A DNA stretch of 16,150 bases from Stramenopiles sp. TOSAG23-3 (lineage: Eukaryota; Sar), in contig LT642497.1 in the NCBI GenBank assembly GCA_900128585.1, positions 1-16,150 on the forward strand, read 5' to 3'. Both the position numbers and the translations under genes were made by a program. Each line of letters opens with the position of its first letter. The first letter of the stretch is position 1. The notes below the pieces were generated by a model that saw only the letters and a program-made list of their open reading frames with translations, was not told the DNA's origin and searched no databases. Shown in pieces: positions 8,096-14,589 of this stretch.

Positions 8096-9646
8096 ATGTT
8101 TCGAGTAGTAGCCGCAACGAAGTTTACGAAAGGGTTGCTGCGGCAACCGGTTCCGTCGAGAACGCGGGCGGTGCGGTTTCGTCAACTGTCTTCTTCCAAG
8201 CCGGAGGACGGGAAGACTGGGGAAACTAAACATTTCAAGCCTACGAATGAGTACCAACATGTTGAAGACAACCACGTATGTCCTCCCGGCCTCGAATACA
8301 AGATTGATGTCACGACAAACGTGAAGATGGCACGAATTCTACAGAACAAGGAAGTCCCGGGAACCCCCGGAGTAGAAGACACCGCAAGCGTTGGGGAAAA
8401 TAGCGGTAAACCGCCACCTCCGCCACCTCGAAAATCGAAGCGAAAGAAAGGCAGATTGGGGGCTAGTAAAGCAGAGTACATGAAAAGACTCGAGGACGCC
8501 CAGGGAGAAAAATCAGTGTTTGAACGGATGAAAAAGAACAAACAGGCACCAACCCCGCCGTCAGCGCCTTCCAAAACGGCCGAGAAAGAGACAGCCAAGG
8601 CAGCCGCACCACCGAGTGCGCCGACAACGGGCAAGGCAGCGGGGGGCAAAGTTTCTCATGCAGCGGGAAAGTCGAAGAAAGAGGGGGCGGTAGAGATCGG
8701 TGATGCTGCCCAGGAAAGTACGGGTAAGAATGGGGTGGGGATAGCAGGCGGTTTGATTTTGTCGTTGCTGGTTGCTGCGGGGGGGTATGCATGGTACAAG
8801 AAGGACGACGACGAGTTCGTCGATGAGCTTCCTTCTGCTTTGAGGTCCATCTTCTCTGGGCCATCCGACGATAGTAACCCTACCTTCGATTCTCTGGAAG
8901 ATTATGAAAGGTGGAAGAAAAAGAACCAGTACAATATGGATAACAAGGAAGGAGGTGGGGCAAGCAGCGGGGCAAGCAGCGGCTTGTCTCTGGTAGAAAG
9001 GGAGCGGCGCGGGGAGAAACTCACCATGAAAGAACGGTTGAAGATGTACGAGGAAGGGCTTGTAGAAATTGATGTACCCAGCGTCACGTCGACTTCGAAG
9101 GATGCATCAAATGCTCTGCCGACCGAGGCGGCTGAAGAAACGTCAGACAATATTGGAGACGATCCCGACGATGCTGGAAACGATGCCGACGACGCTGAAA
9201 ATTATGCTGCCGCCCCGTCGAACGATACAGTCGTAGATGACGCCAGCCCCACAATACCGGAAAAGCAAGACACCCGTACGGATATCTCACCGCACGTAAA
9301 ACCGCTGGAGAAACCGAAATGGATGCGAGAGAGAGACGGGGATGACATTTTAGAAAGTTCAAAAAGCTTGATTGAATCCGGAAAATTGTCAAATGTCGAA
9401 GAAGAAGTTCGGCAAAATTTGGATGCGAAACAAACGATTATTAACGGTTTGAATAATATTTTGGCAAGGAAACGGGAAGAAGAGAGGGTATACCGTCGTA
9501 GAATTGGGATAAGATCAAAAAGCACGCTCTTTGCATCCGCTCCTAAACACGGTAGAAATGCTGAAGAAACCGCTGTCTTGCAAAAGTTTGCACAAGAGAA
9601 GGCAGCGCTCAAACAAAGAATCAAAGAAGTGAGAGCCCAACACTAA
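8096..9646 (+). CDS. unknown single-pass protein, probable mitochondrial targeting
   Basis: 516 residues. The first about 34 residues (MFRVVAATKFTKGLLRQ..., many Arg/Lys, no acids, then RFRQLSSS) look like a mitochondrial presequence with an Arg-containing cleavage region. Then comes a short conserved-looking stretch CPPGLEYKIDVTTNVKMAR (62-80), a proline run followed by a basic cluster (105-120), and a Pro/Ala/Lys-rich low-complexity linker (150-205). One hydrophobic helix follows (about 212-233), bounded by KKDDDE. The C-terminal half is acidic and mostly disordered, with an SGASSG repeat made by a 12-bp tandem duplication (8957-8968, 8969-8980) and an Asp/Ala/Asn-rich segment (350-370). 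A basic coiled coil (about 430-516) ends it. The topology suggests an inner-membrane protein with a short matrix or intermembrane domain. The PPGLE...T..K.AR stretch faintly recalls the PGLH...TG..EAKL motif of SIL1-type exchange factors; I would not rely on it. No family recognised. Confidence 0.85.
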   Translation: MFRVVAATKFTKGLLRQPVPSRTRAVRFRQLSSSKPEDGKTGETKHFKPTNEYQHVEDNHVCPPGLEYKIDVTTNVKMARILQNKEVPGTPGVEDTASVGENSGKPPPPPPRKSKRKKGRLGASKAEYMKRLEDAQGEKSVFERMKKNKQAPTPPSAPSKTAEKETAKAAAPPSAPTTGKAAGGKVSHAAGKSKKEGAVEIGDAAQESTGKNGVGIAGGLILSLLVAAGGYAWYKKDDDEFVDELPSALRSIFSGPSDDSNPTFDSLEDYERWKKKNQYNMDNKEGGGASSGASSGLSLVERERRGEKLTMKERLKMYEEGLVEIDVPSVTSTSKDASNALPTEAAEETSDNIGDDPDDAGNDADDAENYAAAPSNDTVVDDASPTIPEKQDTRTDISPHVKPLEKPKWMRERDGDDILESSKSLIESGKLSNVEEEVRQNLDAKQTIINGLNNILARKREEERVYRRRIGIRSKSTLFASAPKHGRNAEETAVLQKFAQEKAALKQRIKEVRAQH

Positions 9647-9746
9647 CTTGGTCATAATATATTTGTTTTTCTCAGCTACCTCGGGTGGTGGTAATTTGGT
9701 TTTTAAAAAACAAATTATAAACAAGAAAATTGGATAGGTAATTTGG

Positions 9747-10256
9747 TTATATATCAAATTCCAAAATGTCCTTTTTACGCCTTTGAAACTTGGACAATAT
9801 CTCCTTTTGTTCTTCTTCTACGCGGTCTTTGAGAGACTTTTCGTCGAGACTCTCTCCTGGCGCTTGTTTTCGCTTTTCTATATATAATAATATTGTCTGA
9901 GCAGGGGACCTCTTATTTGAAATAAGAGCCTCTTATTTCTCTAATGGTGTGTAGTATTAGTGTTACATTTGCTGTGTGGTGTAAAACGCAAAACTCTTAT
10001 TTGACATATGTACTAGTTTGTATACTAAAAAACACTCATAGGGGTCCGAGAAGAATCGATTTGATAGTAGTACGGTACAGGTATAGTAAGAAGAAAAATA
10101 ATAATAATAATTCTCTCCCCTTCTTCTTCCTCCTCCCCATCCTCCGACCAATTTAGTGAAGAGGATAATTTTAGTAACACAATAACTCACAATCCATGCT
10201 GGGTTTCCGAAGTATTGCAAAATTGCCGTTAACCAACAAGTCAGGGATTTTACCAT
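9747..10256 (-). CDS. small two-exon gene, 71-residue single-TM protein (reconstructed)
   Basis: Exon 1 is 10256-10191 (22 codons from ATG, ending ...YFGNPAWI) and exon 2 is 9896-9747 (49 codons plus TAA). The proposed intron (9897-10190, 294 bases) starts GTGAGT on the minus strand and ends with a pyrimidine-rich CCCCTGCTCAG. Both junctions are phase 0. The splice joins two hydrophobic halves into one helix (about residues 5-28), followed by a charged coil including KDRVEEEQKEILSKF and ending KKDILEFDI. That coding-like composition, unlike the AT-rich flanks, is the main evidence. Exon 1 alone stays open further upstream, but that extension overlaps the divergent gene. The stop is 100 bases from the convergent upstream gene. 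Function unknown; a small organelle or ER membrane protein is possible. Exact acceptor uncertain: an alternative TATATAG acceptor would need another phase. Confidence 0.55.
9897..10190 (-). other. putative spliceosomal intron
   Basis: Minus-strand GTGAGT donor (10190-10185) and CTGCTCAG acceptor ending at 9897. A CACTAATAC branch-like word lies about 60 bases upstream of the acceptor (9954-9962). The inside is AT-rich, with ATT and CTT microsatellites and a GTACGGTAC word at 10071-10078. A 9-bp hairpin (9910-9928) lies just upstream of the acceptor. It is the only coding intron I can propose in this window. Confidence 0.5.
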
Positions 10257-10300
10257 ACTGCTGCTCGAAAGTGGACAGCATTCACTTAATAAATTAGAGA
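10257..10300. promoter_or_regulatory. 44-bp divergent inter-ATG region
   Basis: Only 44 bases separate the ATG of the small minus-strand gene from the ATG of the secreted-protein gene. Either the two share a bidirectional promoter with overlapping 5' UTRs, or the promoter of each lies in the other's transcribed region. Confidence 0.4.
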
Positions 10301-11011
10301 ATGGGAGCCTTCCGAATTCTTCTCTGTGTATATGCAGCACTTGTCTTCACCGTCTGCAAGGACACCCATGCATTGAAGTGGACACCGCCTCGGTACAACA
10401 AAACCGTTTGGACTGCGTTCCGATCCAAAGAGCTGCTGACGCCGTACAAGAATCTCACGTCGGATCCCTACAAAATGTCGCATTTTAATACTACGAGGAG
10501 CGGGGTATGTGGGGTGGAGTATTCTGACGGGTCTAGAAAGTCATACAATCTAAGAACCTTCCCGGACGTAAACAGTGCCCAAAAAGCCGGGGCTTTCCTA
10601 ACCCATCTCGGAGGTTGCAGCCTGTGCTCGACATTGCAAGACCTTTCCGTGTACATGGAACATTTCAACTTGACTGCCCCAGTCAGAAAGTGTGGTATAA
10701 AGGGGTTCGTATCCAAGAAAAAAAACATGGAGTGTCTTTTGCAGCTCGGCTTTACCTACCCGTGCGCCACCATCTGGCTCGACAACTCGCAAAACACAAA
10801 ACAGAAATGCTTGGTCCCGTGCTTGAAAGATTGGAACAAGCCGTACAACCTACCAAATGGCACGCTGAACAAGTGTTTAGAGTGTGACGAAGAAAAGAGT
10901 GGGCCAATCTTCAAAAAGGTTGCCGCACGAACTCGTAGGGATTCTGGGTTAGAATCTGCAATTGAACGCCCACCTTCTAGCATTGCACATATTTTGCATT
11001 ACTACTATTGA
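10301..11011 (+). CDS. secreted cysteine-rich glycoprotein of unknown function
   Basis: 236 residues starting with a clear signal peptide (MGAFRILLCVYAALVFTV, likely cleavage around 24). The mature part has ten cysteines (70, 106, 109, 131, 145, 155, 170, 174, 192, 195), including CSLC and CLEC pairs, an even number that fits five disulfides. There are five N-glycosylation sequons (N33, N51, N63, N123, N186). The C-terminus is a basic/polar segment FKKVAARTRRDSGLES followed by ERPP and ends HYYY. No TM after the signal peptide. The protein should enter the ER and be secreted or go to the wall or vacuole. I have the impression that similar Cys-rich proteins with an R-[TN]-RR-[DN]-SGL tail occur in marine microalgae, but cannot verify this. 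No enzyme motif is seen. Confidence 0.85.
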   Translation: MGAFRILLCVYAALVFTVCKDTHALKWTPPRYNKTVWTAFRSKELLTPYKNLTSDPYKMSHFNTTRSGVCGVEYSDGSRKSYNLRTFPDVNSAQKAGAFLTHLGGCSLCSTLQDLSVYMEHFNLTAPVRKCGIKGFVSKKKNMECLLQLGFTYPCATIWLDNSQNTKQKCLVPCLKDWNKPYNLPNGTLNKCLECDEEKSGPIFKKVAARTRRDSGLESAIERPPSSIAHILHYYY

Positions 11012-11262
11012 TATAAGCTGTTCTACTCATTTTGTTTATTACCCGTATAGTGTACGTAGCATATAGTATTGAAGGGATTCAATAATTATTTAAATTGTAC
11101 TTTTATATCATATATTTTATATAGTACTAATTTAAAATTCAATGCTTTTCATTATATTACAATAATATTGTACTAATAATATGTTTCTTAATTTTTAATA
11201 CTATTTTTTCTATTTAATTATTTAAATATAAGTACAATACTAGCGGACCATTCGTTTTTTCC

Positions 11263-11319
11263 AACACAACAACAACAACAAGAACAAACAAACAAACAAA
11301 TTGTATTTGTTGTTGTGTT
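11263..11319. repeat. CAA-repeat hairpin
   Basis: AACACAACAACAA (11263-11275) is perfectly reverse-complementary to 11307-11319, separated by a 31-base loop that includes tandem CAAA units. Two opposite-strand microsatellites could make this by chance. Confidence 0.6.
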
Positions 11320-11512
11320 TTATCCGAAGGTATTATAATAAATAAGGAAAAAATTTTAGTTAATTTCTGCTACTACTACTACTACTGAGGCAATCCGAAG
11401 AAGAAAGTAAAATAATCCCAATAACAATAATAGATAGAGATTCGAATAGAATGGAAAAAAAAGGAGTCACTTTATATCTTTAACATAAAGGAAAAAAATA
11501 AGCATTTAATCT

Positions 11513-11613
11513 GTAAGTAGGTCCTATTTTCTTCACTTAAGTTTAGTTTGAAATCTTACATTGTTCAATCGTATTGTACACTGTTGGACTTTTGTAGTTG
11601 AATTGTTTTTTAG
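11513..11613 (+). other. possible 5' UTR intron of LSm5
   Basis: A strong donor-like GTAAGTAG at 11513 and an acceptor-like T-rich TTTTTTAG ending at 11613 lie 50-150 bases before the LSm5 ATG. The size (101 bases) is reasonable. Both signals are short and the DNA is T-rich, so chance occurrence is likely. Confidence 0.25.
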
Positions 11614-11664
11614 GAACAAGAGTTCGAAGTGGTCGTGCGTATACATTGTAAAAGAGGTACGGAC

Positions 11665-11949
11665 ATGGCTGAAGACGCTGGCAAACGGGTTTTGCCTTTG
11701 GAGACTATTGATAACTGTGTAGGACAACAGGTTTGGATTATTATGAAGAACGACAAAGAGATTGTGGGTACACTTCGGGGTTTTGATGATTACGTTAACG
11801 TTGTCTTGGAAGACGTTACCGAGTATGAAGTTACAGCGGACGGGAAGCAGACGACGAAGCTTTCTTCCATTCTTTTGAACGGCAACAATATCTGCATGAT
11901 GGTCCCAGGCGGAAAAGACCCGAATACGACCAAACCGTACAAGGTTTAA
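11665..11949 (+). CDS. LSM5: LSm5, U6 snRNA-associated Sm-like protein
   Basis: 94 residues from the ATG (family size about 90). The open frame extends to a GTG at 11629, but the extra 12 residues do not belong to the family. Sm1 motif at about 19-51 ([33 protein letters not shown] pattern, with FDDYVN as RNA-contact loop) and Sm2 at about 70-81 ([12 protein letters not shown]). The NGNN form in Sm2, replacing the usual RG, and the VPGG tail are typical of LSm5. The protein is one of the seven ring subunits: Lsm2-8 binds the U6 snRNA 3' end in the nucleus, and Lsm1-7 binds deadenylated mRNA for decapping in the cytoplasm. Its presence implies spliceosomal splicing in this organism, in line with the intron proposed in the neighbouring small gene. 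Convergent with the gene at 12263-13327. Confidence 0.96.
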   Translation: MAEDAGKRVLPLETIDNCVGQQVWIIMKNDKEIVGTLRGFDDYVNVVLEDVTEYEVTADGKQTTKLSSILLNGNNICMMVPGGKDPNTTKPYKV

Positions 11950-12044
11950 GTTATAGATGTAAAGCTTTATGAAACGTTGCGTGTATGGACAATTTTGTTC
12001 TCTCGTTTTGGTGTATGTGTCTCGCACTGACGTTTTTCTCTCCG

Positions 12045-12066
12045 TCCCCGCTGGACGCTCCGGGGA
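12045..12066. repeat. GC-rich hairpin downstream of LSm5 (first of two)
   Basis: TCCCCG (12045-12050) pairs with CGGGGA (12061-12066) across a 10-base loop. It lies about 100 bases after the LSm5 stop, in DNA otherwise AT-rich. Confidence 0.5.
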
Positions 12067-12068
12067 CT

Positions 12069-12091
12069 CCTTTCGCCCGTCGGGTGAAAGG
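12069..12091. repeat. GC-rich hairpin downstream of LSm5 (second of two)
   Basis: CCTTTCGCCC (12069-12078) pairs with GGGTGAAAGG (12082-12091) over a 3-base loop, with one G-U wobble on the plus strand. Two bases separate it from the preceding hairpin. Possible 3' UTR structure, 3'-end signal or small structured RNA. Confidence 0.6.
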
Positions 12092-12094
12092 GGG

Positions 12095-12135
12095 CGTACA
12101 ATGGTTTAAAACAAACATATTATCGTACAATGGTT
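12095..12135. repeat. 12-bp direct repeat CGTACAATGGTT
   Basis: CGTACAATGGTT occurs at 12095-12106 and again at 12124-12135, each followed closely by TTTAAAACAAA-like sequence. It immediately follows the GC-rich hairpins, indicating a local duplication in the convergent spacer. Confidence 0.7.
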
Positions 12136-12262
12136 ATCTTTAAAACAAAAAATTGGCTAGTATTTAAGTAGTCACAATTTTTATATCTTTATATTTTAAT
12201 TTAAATCTTTTGTCAAATGTTCCGCTGCCACTTCTACCGAGACCCTCGCCTCGAAGTGCTCC

Positions 12263-13327
12263 CTAGCGTGACCATGGGTAATAGCTTGAATTCTTCCCAG
12301 TGCCCGCACCTCCCAAGTATGACGTTCGTCCGTACGAGTTCCTCAGCGCTGCTTGCTGCGCTGCAAGCTGCTGGCGTTGGTGGTATAGATTTACATTGTT
12401 CTGGTACTCTGCCAATGCAGTTTCGTGCCTTACCTTCTGCGCCATGTTTTGTGCTTGGAACAAACTTGCCTGGACGTTGGCGGCGTACGTGCGCTGGGCT
12501 TGACTTCGCCTGACCAGCTCTTGGGCGATCCTTGCGGACTCCGCTGCCTGGGCCTGGGCGCGCATCAGGTTGGCTTGCGAGAACCGTGCTGCTTCTATTG
12601 CCCGCTGCTCTTCCATGGCCATGGTCTGGGCGTGGGTCGACGCTGCCACCGCGGCTTGCCTGGTTTGCATCAAGTACGCCTCCTTCTGGATGAGCTGATG
12701 GCGGGACGCCTCCAGCTCTGGGATATACACTCGAGTGCCAGAGGGGGCGTGCATGGTCGGGACCGTGGACATGAGGGTATTTGAGTAGGTGTTTTGCTGC
12801 GCCATGGGCATCTGGACCGGCGGCGCGACCGGATTGGCAGGTATGTAATAAGACTGGCCCGGGATCGTCATTGGAGGGGGGGACGGTACAGTTTTCATCG
12901 CCTGGGCAAGGCTTATGTTGTTTATAATGTGAAGACGGTCGTTTTCCAACACAATCATTTTCGAAACTAACTGCTGCAACAAGCCAATGGCGTCGGCGTC
13001 GTAGCCGTACGTGTCGGCTAACCTTCGCTGCGTGAGGTGTGCGTCCTGCGTTCGCCTCAGGGCCATTTCAATATTCTCCAACTGTTTCTGCAGCTCAAAC
13101 TCATAAAAGTCTGGCATTTGCACGGGAAAGGTGGTCGTGCTGAACGGGTCTTCCTTGTCCGCACCTGTCTCTACGCCAAGACCCTCCTGCTCGTCCACCT
13201 TCGACTCGTTCTCGGGAGCCGGAACTTCCGCCGCTTTTGCCTCTGCATCGTCCGCCGCGGCAGCTTCCCCTTTGTCCTTTGACTTCTTGTCCTTCTTTTT
13301 GTCTTTCTTTGGTTTCGCCGAAGACAT
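12263..13327 (-). CDS. Lys-rich, coiled-coil protein of unknown function
   Basis: 354 residues. The N-terminus (1-20) is Lys-rich (KPKKDKKKDKKSKDK), followed by an Ala/Glu-rich acidic linker (20-60). A first helical/coiled region spans about 74-145 (DFYEFELQKQLENIEMALRR..., LLQQLVSKMIVLENDRLHIIN). A Pro/Met/Gln-rich linker follows (146-200, with PSPPPMTIP and PVAPPVQMP). A second long Ala/Gln/Arg-rich helix runs about 203-330, and the tail is Gly/Ser/Tyr-rich, ending SSYYPWSR. No signal peptide or TM. The composition suggests a nuclear or cytoplasmic structural or RNA-associated protein, but no domain is recognised. The ATG follows non-coding DNA. The stop (TAG) is in the spacer shared with LSm5, with 313 bases between the two stops. 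GC is clearly higher here than in the flanks. Confidence 0.85.
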   Translation of the reverse strand: MSSAKPKKDKKKDKKSKDKGEAAAADDAEAKAAEVPAPENESKVDEQEGLGVETGADKEDPFSTTTFPVQMPDFYEFELQKQLENIEMALRRTQDAHLTQRRLADTYGYDADAIGLLQQLVSKMIVLENDRLHIINNISLAQAMKTVPSPPPMTIPGQSYYIPANPVAPPVQMPMAQQNTYSNTLMSTVPTMHAPSGTRVYIPELEASRHQLIQKEAYLMQTRQAAVAASTHAQTMAMEEQRAIEAARFSQANLMRAQAQAAESARIAQELVRRSQAQRTYAANVQASLFQAQNMAQKVRHETALAEYQNNVNLYHQRQQLAAQQAALRNSYGRTSYLGGAGTGKNSSYYPWSR

Positions 13328-14589
13328 AATGTTGACGCAGCTGCGGTTGCAAAAGTTCTACACGTTGGTTACTCTGTATGCCAGGGAAGTAATAGCAGTA
13401 TTTGATTCGTCTACCAATTACCACGTTGTTGCTGTTTTGCCTTCGTCGTATTGCTCTTTTTTTTCAATGTTTTTTAAACCGGTTCTGGTTGCTGACGTGT
13501 GAACACTTCTAATGCAATGAAAGAGAAACAAGTTTGGAAAGGGAAAATGGACACAGAATCAGAGGGGGGTAAAGTATAACAAAAAGGGCAAAAAGCGCAG
13601 CAGCTCCAACAAACAAAACTCAACTTATTTTATATAAATAAATAATTACTTACCGCATAATCATTTTATAGTGTAGTAGTACGTCGTTATTATTTAATAG
13701 TGATTTCTACTGTAGTACGGTACCTTTTCGTATTTATTTTATAATAAATATAATTAAATAATAAAAAATACAAACACTCTCTTTTTTTTATTATTTTTTC
13801 CTTGGTATTTTGTTGTTATTATTCTATAATACAACTATTATATTATTATAAAAGAAGAATCGTCGATCATCAAAAGAATTTATTTTTATTTGTTTGATAC
13901 TGTATAATACGAGTACTTCTTTCTTCATAAATTACATTATTCTTCACAACAATTGCATTCTTATTACATCGTACAGCATTGGATAAAATCATGACCGATG
14001 ATTGAAGTGTCTTTTCTTGAAGTCGGTGGAAGAAACGGTCATCAGTCATCATCACCATCACACCAAAAGAAAAGTATTCCGTAATTTATTAAATAGCAAT
14101 TATTTCATAGACTATGCATAGTTCATAGTTATTCAAATTGTTTTTTTCTTCCTTTACTTTCTTCTTTCTACTTATTTTACTACAAAATTCTATCAAACAA
14201 ATTATTTCAGGAATTTTCTTCTTTATTTTTATATATTAGTAATATCACAAATAAAAAAGAAGAATAGACTAGTAGGAGAGGACCCTCATCAGAAAATAAT
14301 AATCGATTGTTGTTTCTTTGTCGTCTTCTACGAGGCATACTATCTGGTATTAATATTATACCGTACCAACGAGGAGGAGGAGTAGTTGCAGTTTTTGTTT
14401 CTTTCTTCCTCCCTTTCTTCTCTTCTTTTGGTATATATATTATTACTGACATAATAATACAACATATGATAAGTTGAGTAGTTGATCTACTCCCAATTGC
14501 AATTAATTACGTGTCTCGTTTTCCGAGAACGACGGAATTCTGCGCTCTACGCCTACCAGTCGTCGCCAGTCTTTAATATTTCTTCGGCG
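13328..14589. other. divergent intergenic spacer, mostly AT-rich
   Basis: Between two divergent genes. 13328-13500 is of moderate GC and may be the 5' UTR of the minus-strand gene. The rest is AT-rich with a GTAGTACGGTAC word at 13712-13723, a slightly GC-richer patch (about 13970-14065) with ATGACCG/CGGTCAT inverted words, pyrimidine tracts (14145-14170, 14395-14430) and a GGTATTAATATTATACCG near-palindrome at 14346-14363. No coding gene is supported. Confidence 0.65.
14346..14363. repeat. dispersed GGTAT/ATACC near-palindromic repeat copy
   Basis: These 18 bases are the exact reverse complement of 15856-15873. The surrounding spacer shares GTACC-type words with other spacers in the window. 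Confidence 0.6.

Larger units (their letters stand above)
11012..11664. other. AT-rich spacer upstream of LSm5
   Basis: No coding frame with support. Contains AT-rich DNA, a CAA-type microsatellite that folds back on itself (13-bp perfect arms 11263-11275/11307-11319), a CTA tandem near 11369-11388 and a possible 5' UTR intron (GTAAGT at 11513, TTTTTTAG ending at 11613). Confidence 0.65.

Noticed and set aside
8182-8649. 155-codon minus-strand frame inside the mitochondrial-type gene
   Set aside because: Shadow of the Pro/Ala-rich coding region on the other strand.
9963-10340. Single continuous 125-codon minus-strand frame as a gene
   Set aside because: Its 3' half translates intron-like AT-rich and microsatellite DNA (runs of Gly, Arg and Tyr), and its 5' end overlaps the secreted-protein gene. 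Only the MVKSL... part, joined by splicing to 9747-9896, looks coding.
11533-12027. 164-codon minus-strand frame over LSm5
   Set aside because: Antisense to LSm5, which has complete Sm motifs; the minus frame shows no recognisable features.
13329-13502. 58-codon plus-strand reading (MLTQLRLQKFY...) upstream of the Lys-rich protein gene
   Set aside because: It is more simply the 5' UTR and promoter of the minus-strand gene; it is short and shows no domain or signal.
13870-14061. 63-codon minus-strand frame, and a possible C/D snoRNA with GATGATGA and ATGACCG/CGGTCAT words
   Set aside because: The frame is AT-rich without protein character. The C-like box has no matching D box and terminal stem at proper spacing.
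14207-14452. 81-codon minus-strand frame in the glycosyltransferase spacer
   Set aside because: Low-complexity Lys/Arg/Asn translation of purine-rich microsatellite DNA.
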